A stretch of DNA of 38,201 nucleotides. It comes from Candidatus Zixiibacteriota bacterium. Its GTDB lineage: Bacteria; Zixibacteria; MSB-5A5; GN15; FEB-12. Below are positions 29,702 through 38,189 of the stretch, one piece after another. The first letter of the stretch is position 1; each line of letters starts with the position of its first letter. A model generated the notes under the pieces. That model did no database searches. It was given only the letters and a program-made list of their open reading frames with translations, and was not told the DNA's origin. The position numbers and the translations under genes are program-made. The stretch covers positions 1-38,201 of the forward strand of contig JAGGTI010000097.1 in the NCBI GenBank assembly GCA_021163775.1, given 5' to 3'.

Positions 29702-31342
29702 TTGCTACTTATCAGGAATTGCTTTCTAAATAGATTGTCCGTTCAATTCGGCTCCAATATACTGATTTTAATTGGAATTTTTCTGCTGGCCCCTGCAAGT
29801 GAGGCTATCGAACTACAGCGGTCCGACTCGACTGAATACAGTGTGGTGGATGAGTCATTCGAAGGTTGGATTATCGACAGTATTGAGATTGATAACCGCA
29901 ATATCTATGATCTTGAAAATAAGCGGTATCAAGGCTATCTATTTCGCACCGCCAACCGACTGCACGTTGTTACCCGTGAATGGATTGTCCGACAAGAGCT
30001 GTTGTTTGCGGTCGGTGATCGGTTAGCTCAGAGTCTAATTGAGGAGACCGCGCGTAATCTACGACTTCGGTTCCCACTAAATGATGCCAGAATTGAAGTC
30101 TTGAAGCTGGCTACCGGTCGGGTTTTGGTTAGGGTTGTGACTGTTGATCAGTGGAGTTTGATCGGGGGGGTGCGATCAATCAGTCTGGACGGCAATGAGA
30201 CCAATTTTCAAATCGGTTTTGAGGAACGAAACTTGATCGGTCGTGCCCAGTTCCTGTCTTTCGATTTTTTTGCCCGTGGGGACGATCCCAATTACGTGCA
30301 ACTGACATATCGAGAACCACGAGTTCTCGGTCATTCAGTAGGGGTGGGTTTGTACTATCGGACTGATCCTACTAACAGTTTGAAGCAGGCTGAGATCACT
30401 CGTCCATACTACTCGCTGGCACAGAACCTGTCTTTTGATATTAGTGTGGCCGAGCATAGTTGTCGGGTAGAACGGTTGAACCCAACGGGTGATGTGATCG
30501 CACAGTGGACTTCATCAGGCGAAACTGTACGCCTAAATGGTGGCTACAGAGTGGGGCCAAGTTACCGCAAGACGTTGATCTATGGTGACTACAAGTATCT
30601 CTACAAAGCGGTTGTTGGCGACTCCGAATATGGAGTCGATTCAGTCTACCATCGCTTTACCGTTGGGCTGGCTCAGGCCTGGCAGGAGTTCATAATAGAA
30701 AAACGTATTCGCGGTTTTGGCTATACTGAAGACTTTGCTCTTGGCCTGAGTTTGGGAATCAGTTATGGTCGAGCATTCTTACCCGGTTTCAGGGGCTATC
30801 TTTTTGACAAGGCTCATGGTAAGATGAGCGGTCGCTGGAAGCTGGGCCATAATCTGCTTGGAGCGGAATACTCACGCATTTTCTGGTTCAAGGGTAGTAA
30901 TGAGATCCGACGCCAGTACGGCTTAACCCTGACCTTGTACAACAATCAATGGCATCACGCGACTTGGGCAGTGCGAAGCCGTTATCTGTTTGATCGAGAC
31001 GGCGAGAACCTGAATGTCATTTTGGGAGGAGAGAATGGATTGCGCGGATACCCGAGCGAATCCCTGGCTGGTGATCGATCTCATGTCGTAAATATCGAAA
31101 GCCGTCTATTCTTTGGTTTGGAGTTGCTGTCGGTCAAGATCGGGTCAGCTCTTTTTGTAGATATCGGTCGTACCTGGCAACCGGATGAGACCCTCGCTTT
31201 TCGCGATTATCATCTCAGCGGTGGGGCCGGGCTTCGTCTGTCGTTGGAAAACTTTCTCAAGGGCGAGATCATTCGCGTGGATGTCATCCTGGCCGAAGGT
31301 GGTAATTGGGAGTTGTCGTTCGGTACCGGTCAGTACTTCTAA
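29702..31342 (+). CDS. Omp85-family outer-membrane protein (BamA/TamA-like barrel)
   Basis: 546 residues. The signal sequence NILILIGIFLLAPASEA is followed by a region of about 120 residues with a POTRA-like pattern (IIDSIEIDNRNIYDL...REWIVRQELLFAVGDRL...LRLRFPLNDARIEVL...VLVRVVTVDQWSL). The remaining 370 residues alternate in the manner of a 16-strand barrel and include NGLRGYP, the loop-6 motif of Omp85 proteins (R448). The final residue is Phe, the common outer-membrane signal. BamA has five POTRA domains, so this is a reduced member. A TTG at 29702 and a TTG at 29735 are both possible starts. It is transcribed divergently from the pilus operon. Confidence 0.8.
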   Translation: MLLIRNCFLNRLSVQFGSNILILIGIFLLAPASEAIELQRSDSTEYSVVDESFEGWIIDSIEIDNRNIYDLENKRYQGYLFRTANRLHVVTREWIVRQELLFAVGDRLAQSLIEETARNLRLRFPLNDARIEVLKLATGRVLVRVVTVDQWSLIGGVRSISLDGNETNFQIGFEERNLIGRAQFLSFDFFARGDDPNYVQLTYREPRVLGHSVGVGLYYRTDPTNSLKQAEITRPYYSLAQNLSFDISVAEHSCRVERLNPTGDVIAQWTSSGETVRLNGGYRVGPSYRKTLIYGDYKYLYKAVVGDSEYGVDSVYHRFTVGLAQAWQEFIIEKRIRGFGYTEDFALGLSLGISYGRAFLPGFRGYLFDKAHGKMSGRWKLGHNLLGAEYSRIFWFKGSNEIRRQYGLTLTLYNNQWHHATWAVRSRYLFDRDGENLNVILGGENGLRGYPSESLAGDRSHVVNIESRLFFGLELLSVKIGSALFVDIGRTWQPDETLAFRDYHLSGGAGLRLSLENFLKGEIIRVDVILAEGGNWELSFGTGQYF

Positions 31343-31370
31343 GACAGTTAAGAATCGATATCGGGTTAGG

Positions 31371-31387
31371 TCACCCATTATCGGTGA
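31371..31387 (+). terminator. Weak hairpin after the Omp85-like gene
   Basis: TCACC (31371-31375) pairs with GGTGA (31383-31387), loop CATTATC, followed by a T-rich but interrupted TATTATTTG. Placement 29 bp after the stop suggests a modest terminator. Confidence 0.35.
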
Positions 31388-31409
31388 TATTATTTGTAAT
31401 GTTTTTATA

Positions 31410-31437
31410 TTGACACGTTTCAATGTATTGATATATG
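31410..31437 (+). promoter_or_regulatory. Candidate promoter of the zinc-ribbon gene
   Basis: Perfect TTGACA (31410-31415), 16-base spacer, TATATG (31432-31437). The start point near 31445 would leave a leader of about 65 bases before the ATG at 31509. Together with the terminator at 31727 this delimits a monocistronic unit. Confidence 0.55.
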
Positions 31438-31508
31438 TGACGGTACCATAAATGCCATAAACGATCCGACACCAAGGAAGGATGCGGACGAAACCTGAGG
31501 GGGTTCTT

Positions 31509-31715
31509 ATGGTCGATGGTTTTGGGCCGCGTGTGCTCATATGTTGCGAGTGCAAGGAAGAGTTTGTGTTTACTGCGGCCGCACAGCAGTATTTTGCAGA
31601 GCGAGGTTACACCGAAGATCCCAAAAGGTGTAAGAGTTGCTATACTCAATTCAAGAAATCGCAACGAAATGGCAAGCCGGTGCCTGCTCAAGCACGTGAC
31701 GGCTCCAATCTCTGA
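31509..31715 (+). CDS. Small zinc-ribbon protein (zf-TRCL-like)
   Basis: 68 residues dominated by one treble-clef or zinc-ribbon unit: ICCECKEEFVFTAAAQQYF, then PKRCKSCYTQFKK, giving a CxxC...CxxC metal site. This matches the probable zinc-ribbon family found in many bacteria as short proteins. The tail is basic (KSQRNGKPVPAQARDG). The ATG at 31509 has GAGGGGG 5 bases upstream; the in-frame ATG at 31482 touches an AGGAAGG sequence and is less suitable. Nucleic-acid binding is plausible but not shown. It has its own promoter and terminator. Confidence 0.85.
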   Translation: MVDGFGPRVLICCECKEEFVFTAAAQQYFAERGYTEDPKRCKSCYTQFKKSQRNGKPVPAQARDGSNL

Positions 31716-31726
31716 TCTAACTGCAG

Positions 31727-31759
31727 AAAACCCCCGGTCTATGTGACCGGGGGTTTTTT
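31727..31759. terminator. Strong intrinsic terminator
   Basis: A perfect 13-bp stem, AAAACCCCCGGTC (31727-31739) and GACCGGGGGTTTT (31745-31757), with the 5-base loop TATGT; T runs from 31754 to 31759. It terminates the zinc-ribbon gene and, because of the A run on its left, probably also the convergent M6 peptidase operon. Confidence 0.93.
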
Positions 31760-31799
31760 ATTGCCGATCTCTCGGCTTGGGGGAGTCGTAGCCTAATGG

Positions 31800-33536
31800 C
31801 TACTTAAGCAAAACCATCTTTTTGGTTTGTTCGGTGTTGTCCACCGTCAATCTGTAGAAATAGGTTCCCGAGGCGACTTTGGCGCCGCTCTGATCGGTAG
31901 CATCCCAGACAATTGTCGTAGTTCCGGGAGCGACATAACCATCAATCAAGACGCGCACCTGCTTACCAAGGATGTTGAACACTTCCAGCTTGACAGCGCT
32001 ACCTTCAGACAGATCAAAAGCTATACTGGTATTCGGGTTGAATGGGTTTGGATAGTTTTGCTCCAAACTGAAAGTGGTTGGGAGAGTGATGTCATTATCT
32101 ACGACTGAGGCGGCGATACCTACCAGCAAATCGGCTGTCATTGTCTCGCCAGCCGCTGATATATTCTCAACAGCGACGAACGATCCACCCGAGGTATAGC
32201 CATCCGAATTTGGTCCGGTGGTACCGTTGAAATCGGTCCGGTTGAGCGAGCCGGGCCAGCAATCAGCGTTGTCGCCATAGCCGCTGTTGTGCTCCAGTTC
32301 GTAGAGACCATCGGCCTGCTCCAGGGCCACCAGGAAGTGGGTTGTGTTTGTTTCGCCAGGCCACCATTCCTGCTCGTTGGTGATCTTGCCGTCATCAATG
32401 TGCCAGATCAACAGCCCTTCACTCGGCAAACCGGCATCGTATCCGACTTGGCGTCGGTTCTCCACCAGGAAATATTCGCTGGACGCATCGCCGGAAGTCC
32501 AGAGGCGATAGATGTCGCCGCCGTTGTTGACCGATGATATACTTTGTCCCACTGTGTTAGCTGTGACATTTATTGCTGTGGTAAAACCGAGTTCACAACG
32601 ACTCCAGGCGCACGGATGAGCCGGAGAACTACCAAGAGTACCATTCCAGCTACCGGAGGACATGATGCCCCATCTGCCGATACCTTGTGAACTGCCATCA
32701 ATGTCGTACAGGTCCGGCAGGCCGAAACCGTGAAGCAATTCGTGTGAGTATACACCGCAGGTCATATCTCCCGATGAAGCCCAGAACTCCGGTTGAACTG
32801 TGAACGCACTTACGTAGACACCCTCTCCGGTCAAACGGCGATTGATACCCCACTTGTGTGACCACATATCGTTGGCGTTACCGGAATATTCGGCGCCGGT
32901 ACCGGAATGAATCACTAACAGGATGTCCACATAGCCATCGCCATCGTTGTCATAGTTGCTGAAATCAACGACCGGGTCAACGGCATCGACCATATCCTCA
33001 ACCAGCTTCTGAGAATTGTTGGGCCAGGGTCCAGTACCGTAACTACCATTGACATAATAGGCGTAAGTCTGTGGAGCGCGTTCCCAGCCCATAGATGATG
33101 GCAGATTAACCGATACCAGATCAATGGTGCCGTAAGATATCTCATCGAAATAGTCATCAACGGTGCCGGTTCCCGGTCCGAACACCAGGGTGTCAAAGAA
33201 TGATGCTCCGGTCTGGGTGACGTGGTCGGAGAAATCGACCACGATAGCAAGAATACGGAATGGGGTTGCGGCAGTTGCGCCTAATAGCGCATTACGTCCG
33301 TCTTTCTTCAGACCAAAACAATCCTCGGGCATATTGATACCGCGAGCGTGCATGTCAGCGAGGTTCGGTAGCGGGCTAAGGCTCTGGCCAGCCGCCTTGG
33401 CGGCTCCCCGCGCCTCAAGCAGGCTCGGATGCGGCGGACTTGATATTGCATTACTGCTACAAAGCAAACCTGCTATCAGGATGATGAGGCTGGTGCGTAG
33501 CATCCCGGACATAATATCCATTTTTGTTCTAATCAT
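31800..33536 (-). CDS. Secreted M6 family metallopeptidase with C-terminal FlgD/T9SS-like domain
   Basis: 578 residues. Signal sequence (about 12-32) and a propeptide-like segment precede the catalytic domain. The zinc site is HELLH at 265-269, continuing GFGLPDLYD with D275, the M6 (immune-inhibitor A) pattern HExxHxxGxxD. A calcium-loop-like NDGDGYVDILL lies near 197-207. The last 85 residues start LEQNYPNPFNPNTSIAFDL and end TYFYRLTVDNTEQTKKMVLL, the Ig-like C-terminal domain used as a sorting signal or cell-surface anchor in FCB-group bacteria. The start at 33536 has GGGAG 8 bases upstream; three further ATGs lie within 33 bases. It is 16 bp after the DUF5723 gene. Confidence 0.93.
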   Translation of the reverse strand: MIRTKMDIMSGMLRTSLIILIAGLLCSSNAISSPPHPSLLEARGAAKAAGQSLSPLPNLADMHARGINMPEDCFGLKKDGRNALLGATAATPFRILAIVVDFSDHVTQTGASFFDTLVFGPGTGTVDDYFDEISYGTIDLVSVNLPSSMGWERAPQTYAYYVNGSYGTGPWPNNSQKLVEDMVDAVDPVVDFSNYDNDGDGYVDILLVIHSGTGAEYSGNANDMWSHKWGINRRLTGEGVYVSAFTVQPEFWASSGDMTCGVYSHELLHGFGLPDLYDIDGSSQGIGRWGIMSSGSWNGTLGSSPAHPCAWSRCELGFTTAINVTANTVGQSISSVNNGGDIYRLWTSGDASSEYFLVENRRQVGYDAGLPSEGLLIWHIDDGKITNEQEWWPGETNTTHFLVALEQADGLYELEHNSGYGDNADCWPGSLNRTDFNGTTGPNSDGYTSGGSFVAVENISAAGETMTADLLVGIAASVVDNDITLPTTFSLEQNYPNPFNPNTSIAFDLSEGSAVKLEVFNILGKQVRVLIDGYVAPGTTTIVWDATDQSGAKVASGTYFYRLTVDNTEQTKKMVLLK

Positions 33537-33552
33537 GATCTATACTCCCGGT

Positions 33553-34854
33553 TTAGAATTGAATCCCTGTTGAAAATGCGAGGTTCGCTCCTTTGGCTGA
33601 ATAGGCCGAGAGTGAGCTACCCGTGATAACGGCCATGTCCATATAGAAGCCGAAGAATTTCAGACCTGAGCCGAAAGAGAAAGCGGCGTTACGATCACCC
33701 CCGGCACTGTAACCCATGCGCAACGGCATGAAGCTTAGAAGTCGATATTCAATTCCGACTGCCATGCGTGGCTTGGTCGAGGTTCCGGGAGCGGAGTTAA
33801 ATCCCTGGGTCCAGTCGATTGCCCAAAGGAACTTGCCGCCATGTTTGGCGAAACCGACATTCATTGAGGTTGGCAGAGAGGTTGAGAAGCTGGCTATGTC
33901 GATGGAATAGTCTTCCGATGTGACAATGTCATCGTCGAAATCATCAATGGTGGCAGTATCGAACTCAAAGATGTAGCCGTGTTCTTCAGTCTGCTTGTCC
34001 CAGTTGATCGAACCAAGCAGGTTTTCAAATCGCAGCCCGGCGGTGTAAGTGTCATTCAGTTTGAGTGCGGCGCCCAGATCGAGACCATAACCACTTCCAC
34101 CAGAAGCGGTGCGGATGATGGCTGAACCCTGACCCTGATAACCTTCTATGTAAGTCGCGGCCAGTCCATCCATCTCGACTAATTCTTCCACACCAATACC
34201 TTGGATGTAGCTGAGCGTCACACCTAACGCTAACTGCCGGGTGCCACTGGAATAGATGGGCATGCCGTAGGATAGATTCGCCGTTGCGTAGCTCAAGCCA
34301 TCTGAATACGATCCAGAAAGATCAATTGTGTCGGCAAAGATGTTGCCGTTTAAGATCAGGTCAATGATATCACGGTTCAGGTTGATGTCGGCTGATCCGA
34401 CGCCGTTAAAACTCAATACCAGACTGCCAAGTGCGAGCGACAGCGCGGAGGCTTCAATATCAGCGTTGATACTTAACCCTTCGGTCGGGATTTTCTCCAT
34501 GATATCTTGTTTGTCCGAGGTGGAGAGGGTCGCACCCGTATACTTGTTGTAATCAGAAAGGGTGAACGAATTATTGGTTATGCTGGTGCCGAACGAGACC
34601 AGTTCCAGTCCGTTCTGACGATAGCCGTCCAGACCTAAATTGGCAGGGTTATATTTGGCGGCATCGACACCTTTAGCCAATCCTGTGAAGGCACCACCCA
34701 TGGCCGAACTTTGAGCCGAGGAATTGACTGCCGCGGCTGATTGAGCCGAGACAGGTAGAAGCCAGATGAACAGCAACAGTGTGAGCGTGATAAGAACGGC
34801 ACCAAAAGTGGTGTTGCGGGCCGGTATCGACAGAGTATTGGTTTTGATATTCAT
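33553..34854 (-). CDS. DUF5723/PorV-like outer-membrane barrel protein
   Basis: 433 residues with a signal peptide (VLITLTLLLFIWLLPVSAQS). The mature N-terminus SSAMGGAFTGLAKGVDAAKYNPANLGL is the signature found in FadL/PorV-like and DUF5723 proteins. A long series of amphipathic beta strands with aromatic girdle residues follows, and the chain ends in Phe (AFSTGIQF). Likely an outer-membrane barrel; substrate unknown. The ribosome site GGGAGG lies at the stop of the upstream gene, so translation is probably coupled. In some FCB bacteria PorV-type barrels handle proteins bearing the C-terminal sorting domain seen in the next gene, which makes the pairing suggestive. Confidence 0.8.
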   Translation of the reverse strand: MNIKTNTLSIPARNTTFGAVLITLTLLLFIWLLPVSAQSAAAVNSSAQSSAMGGAFTGLAKGVDAAKYNPANLGLDGYRQNGLELVSFGTSITNNSFTLSDYNKYTGATLSTSDKQDIMEKIPTEGLSINADIEASALSLALGSLVLSFNGVGSADINLNRDIIDLILNGNIFADTIDLSGSYSDGLSYATANLSYGMPIYSSGTRQLALGVTLSYIQGIGVEELVEMDGLAATYIEGYQGQGSAIIRTASGGSGYGLDLGAALKLNDTYTAGLRFENLLGSINWDKQTEEHGYIFEFDTATIDDFDDDIVTSEDYSIDIASFSTSLPTSMNVGFAKHGGKFLWAIDWTQGFNSAPGTSTKPRMAVGIEYRLLSFMPLRMGYSAGGDRNAAFSFGSGLKFFGFYMDMAVITGSSLSAYSAKGANLAFSTGIQF

Positions 34855-34865
34855 GACAGCCTCCC

Positions 34866-36917
34866 TTAGAAATCACCGGTAAACCGGTAATCCACTTCAA
34901 TGCGCCCGATGATTTGGATATAATCACTGGTGACAAGTTTGACCGACTGACCCTCGGTGTCTTCGAGCATGATCTGGGTAGCGATGTACAAGGTGTCGTT
35001 TTCGAGTACGTGAATGTCGGTACTGTCGATCACAACTGTCTGGTAGCCGGTAGAGATAGTATCACTGGTAATGCCGGCGGTGGTTGGCGCTCCCAGGACA
35101 AATATATCATCCACGAAAGATACTTCAGGGTTAGAAATTACTGTCGCGGAGTCACCACTGAGATACAGGTTGACTGTTGCCCCCAACGGTAACCGATTGA
35201 TAACATTGTATATCAGACGTGCTTCAATTACGTGGTCGGTGATAGCGTCGATATCTTCCTGATCGATCTCTTCACCTTCAATGTCCGGTTCAATGATTGC
35301 TTGTCCGATGATCAGATCCATTGGTGCTATGATATCAATGCTGGCCGTGATGTAGTCGCTGGCACGGATGGATCCCTCGGAGACGCCATCGCCAAATCCA
35401 GCACTGCCGGATACGGTGATTTGTGATGGTACCGGTGACAGGAAATCGGCTACTGTGGTGTCTATGAAGCTGGTAACTACTGAAGCACTGGCTGTGCCTG
35501 GGTTGACTATGCCGGAGATTGTCAACGATTTGCCGTTGTTGCCCAAAAGCTCGACATTGAGGTTTCCCGGCATCTCAATAGCATTGTCGATGTTGAGAGT
35601 CAGGATAGCACTCGCGAACGAAATTGAATCAAACCCTTCAGGAACCTCAATGTCGTGTTGAGTTGGAGCAAACGAAGTTGTGACGGCACTGAACACGCCC
35701 GTAACACTTTCAAAGGCCAGATTTGTCAAACTGGCGTTGACGATAAATTGATCCGTTTGGTTGACAGCGACATGTTGAGGTGCCGATCCTGGTATTGTTG
35801 CGGTGATCTCGATATTGATGTCCTGAGGAACGGTAGAATCGACAGGGGTTAACTCATATCCGGTCAGATCAAGGGTGATTGAGCTTGATGAGATTGGGTC
35901 TATGGTGCGCTGGATAGTCACTGGGTTGCTATCGTACACCAGATCAGGGAAAGTAATATCCAGAGTGGCGGTCATGTTGGTTTGGTTGCCAATATCAAGT
36001 TGGAGTGTTCCGCTGGTGAGGGTGGCCCTATGGATCGCGTCACTCTCAGATAGTGTGACAGTTCTCAAGAAATCATAAATTTGTTCAGGAATTTCTGCGG
36101 TTGCGGCTCCGACTGTCAGATCGCCGTCGAAGCTAAAAGTTGTGGTCAGGTTCTTGCCTGACGTCGAGAGCACGATTCCACCCATCGTGCTGGCCAAAAT
36201 GCGGGCCTCGATTTGGTTGGATATGGTCTGTCCGCTTAAGTCGAAAAAGAGTGAATCAATGCCGCCGTCAGGGATCGGAGGCGGAAAGCCTTGGCGCCCA
36301 ATCGAACGATTGTATCCTGCGTCCCACAGGATTACGCTATCGGTCGTGATAGCGAAACCAAGATTGTTGGCCACTTTTATCCAGGCTCCGCCTGTTTCCA
36401 GTCCAACGCTGGTAAATTCAGTAAAAAACGGCAATTCGGAGTTAATGTTGAAACTTGTAGCCGGTACCTCTCCCGGTAGAAAAGTCGCCAGCCCGCCGAT
36501 CATCAGAATATCCAGTATCACTGGGGCGATGACCGGAGCTGGAAGGTCTATCAATCCCAACTGTTGGACAGCCAGATATGACATGTCGTCCGTCGATAGA
36601 TTCTCGGCATCCAGGGTCACCGTGTCGATGTCTTCACTGACTGAGAAGGTTATAGCAGAGTCAACATCTATGGTGATGCCGTCCTGATCTATTTTGTCGA
36701 TTATCTCACTCATGGTGTAGGTGCGACTAATCAAAGGCACCGTGAGCTGTGTATTCCAGGTGGGTGCTTCAGGTTTCTTCACCGTGCATTGCATTAGGGT
36801 GAGAGCTAGAAGCATCACTACCAGACTTAATCCCAGTTTGGTGCAGAACTTAAAGAGTCCTGAATCCAGGGTGCTGTCTGATTCCCTGCTTTGGCTGTGT
36901 TTCATTTGTCTGCTCAT
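34866..36917 (-). CDS. Large beta-rich envelope protein, probable lipoprotein, unknown function
   Basis: 683 residues from the ATG at 36917, which has GGGAG about 7 bases upstream; the ATG at 36953 has no ribosome site. A charged N-terminus of about 25 residues precedes a hydrophobic stretch (LGLSLVVMLLALTLMQC). LMQC resembles a lipobox but Gln at -1 is atypical, so lipidation is uncertain. The mature part is rich in Thr, Val, Ile and Ser and alternates in beta fashion, with many predicted strand-turn units such as TVPLISRTYTMSEIID and GSAGFGDGVSEGSIRA; no cysteine is seen beyond the signal. I do not recognise a domain. First gene of an operon with DUF5723 and M6 peptidase genes (gaps 11 and 16 bp), so a shared envelope role is likely. 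Confidence 0.7.
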   Translation of the reverse strand: MSRQMKHSQSRESDSTLDSGLFKFCTKLGLSLVVMLLALTLMQCTVKKPEAPTWNTQLTVPLISRTYTMSEIIDKIDQDGITIDVDSAITFSVSEDIDTVTLDAENLSTDDMSYLAVQQLGLIDLPAPVIAPVILDILMIGGLATFLPGEVPATSFNINSELPFFTEFTSVGLETGGAWIKVANNLGFAITTDSVILWDAGYNRSIGRQGFPPPIPDGGIDSLFFDLSGQTISNQIEARILASTMGGIVLSTSGKNLTTTFSFDGDLTVGAATAEIPEQIYDFLRTVTLSESDAIHRATLTSGTLQLDIGNQTNMTATLDITFPDLVYDSNPVTIQRTIDPISSSSITLDLTGYELTPVDSTVPQDINIEITATIPGSAPQHVAVNQTDQFIVNASLTNLAFESVTGVFSAVTTSFAPTQHDIEVPEGFDSISFASAILTLNIDNAIEMPGNLNVELLGNNGKSLTISGIVNPGTASASVVTSFIDTTVADFLSPVPSQITVSGSAGFGDGVSEGSIRASDYITASIDIIAPMDLIIGQAIIEPDIEGEEIDQEDIDAITDHVIEARLIYNVINRLPLGATVNLYLSGDSATVISNPEVSFVDDIFVLGAPTTAGITSDTISTGYQTVVIDSTDIHVLENDTLYIATQIMLEDTEGQSVKLVTSDYIQIIGRIEVDYRFTGDF

Positions 36918-37093
36918 TTCTGACTCCCAAGTCATCGTTTCACAAAAGTTCATGACAGAGTGTGCAAACCGGATGCCGTCTGGATGGATGGTGCTAACTC
37001 ATAGCAGTACAGGCAATTGCGTCACGAAATGATTGCTGGTTTGTTTTATATCTTGGGGTTGAGGGATATAGTATGGGGGGGATGCCATACTTG

Positions 37094-37123
37094 TTGACCG
37101 GGTGACAATGCCTGACTTATATT
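37094..37123 (+). promoter_or_regulatory. Candidate promoter of the WYL regulator gene
   Basis: TTGACC (37094-37099), 18-base spacer, TATATT (37118-37123), followed by the ribosome site AGGAG at 37132-37136. The leader would be only about 15 bases. No clear promoter is visible for the divergent envelope operon in the same 226-bp gap. Confidence 0.5.
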
Positions 37124-37143
37124 AGATCATTAGGAGTCGCCCT

Positions 37144-38097
37144 ATGGGGATGTCTAAATACGATCGGTTACTGCACATCTTGAACTTGCTTAGAAGTCGC
37201 CGGACTCTTAACGCCCAAAAGCTGGCCGAAGAATGTCAGGTTACCGAACGATCAATCTATCGCGATATCATCTCGCTTTCCGAAGCCAACGTCCCAATTT
37301 ATTATGATAACGGCTATAAGCTCGCCTCGAGTAATTTCTTGCCGCCTCTGAATCTCAGTTTTGAAGAGTACTCCTGTTTGCGTTTGGCGTTGGAATCATC
37401 ACCGCTGGCCCGTGCTGGAGACAAAGGTGATCTTCTGAGACAGGTTTGTGCCAAGATAGATGCTGGTTTATCCGAGGCCGTTCGTGATCGTCGGAAAACT
37501 GCCCTTGATGTGGCTCATATTGAGATAGAAAGTACCCAGGCGCGCCAGCGAGTTGCCCAATACTACAGCGTTATTGAAAATGCTATCTCCGATCAGAACT
37601 GTTTGGAAGTCGAATACCTGACTATCGAACACGGGCTTACCAAACGTAAGGTTGAACCGTATTTTATCATCTTTCGACGCCACGCTTTCTATTTTGTAGC
37701 TTTCTGTAGACTCCGCAAAGAGTTTCGTACTTTTCGGATAGACCGAGTGAAGAAACTCAAACCCACCCAGCAACGGTTTGCTCGTAAGCGCGGTATATGC
37801 GCCGCCGATTACTTTGCCGACAGTTGGCAACTCTATCAAGGTGCCCCGGTGAAAGTTGTGGTGTGTTTCAAGGGTCGGGCCGCTCGGATTGTGACTACTT
37901 CGTGCCATCACCTCAAAGAAAAGGTGGAGTCAATCGGCGAGGATGAGGTCCTCTACCGAGTCACTGTGAACGGAACCGAGGAGATCAAGCGCTGGATTCT
38001 TGGTTATGGTGATGAGGCCGAAGTGCTCGAGCCGGATAGTCTCAGACAGGAACTGCACGCTATCGGTCGTCATTTGGCCCGAATCCACAAGGATTGA
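37144..38097 (+). CDS. HTH-WYL transcriptional regulator
   Basis: 317 residues. The N-terminal winged HTH (about 4-60) reads KYDRLLHILNLLRSRRTLNAQKLA (location only) with recognition helix TERSIYRDIISLSEAN, typical of the DeoR-like HTH_11 group. The WYL domain (about 140-215) carries VEPYFIIFRRHAFYFVAFC, in which FYFVA replaces the eponymous WYL, then FRTFRIDRVKKL with the conserved Arg pair. A WCX-type C-terminal domain (about 230-315) closes the protein. WYL domains sense nucleotides or other ligands. AGGAG is 7 bases before the ATG. Divergent from the envelope operon, which it may control. Confidence 0.9.
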   Translation: MGMSKYDRLLHILNLLRSRRTLNAQKLAEECQVTERSIYRDIISLSEANVPIYYDNGYKLASSNFLPPLNLSFEEYSCLRLALESSPLARAGDKGDLLRQVCAKIDAGLSEAVRDRRKTALDVAHIEIESTQARQRVAQYYSVIENAISDQNCLEVEYLTIEHGLTKRKVEPYFIIFRRHAFYFVAFCRLRKEFRTFRIDRVKKLKPTQQRFARKRGICAADYFADSWQLYQGAPVKVVVCFKGRAARIVTTSCHHLKEKVESIGEDEVLYRVTVNGTEEIKRWILGYGDEAEVLEPDSLRQELHAIGRHLARIHKD

Positions 38098-38105
38098 GCG
38101 GCTGT

Positions 38106-38127
38106 CGGCAGATGTGGACATCTGCCG
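38106..38127. repeat. Palindromic repeat related to the 13.8-kb cluster
   Basis: CGGCAGATGT (38106-38115) and ACATCTGCCG (38118-38127) are perfect 10-bp arms around GG. The right part TGGACATCTGCCGAGCAC matches 13806-13823 with one substitution. It follows the WYL gene by 8 bp and may act as a weak terminator, although no T run follows. Confidence 0.75.
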
Positions 38128-38163
38128 AGCACTTGAATCTTATCCTCTATCGGTGTTTTCGTG

Positions 38164-38189
38164 CGTGGTGTACGCCCCCGTGCGCCACG
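38164..38189. repeat. Second hairpin at the window's right end
   Basis: CGTGGTGTAC (38164-38173) pairs with GTGCGCCACG (38180-38189) with two G-U pairs around a six-base C-rich loop. The last 100 bases hold no ORF and look like repeat material continuing past the window. Confidence 0.5.

Noticed and set aside
36142-36687. 181-codon plus-strand ORF
   Set aside because: Antisense to the large envelope protein gene, with low-complexity Ser/Pro/Arg content and no family match.
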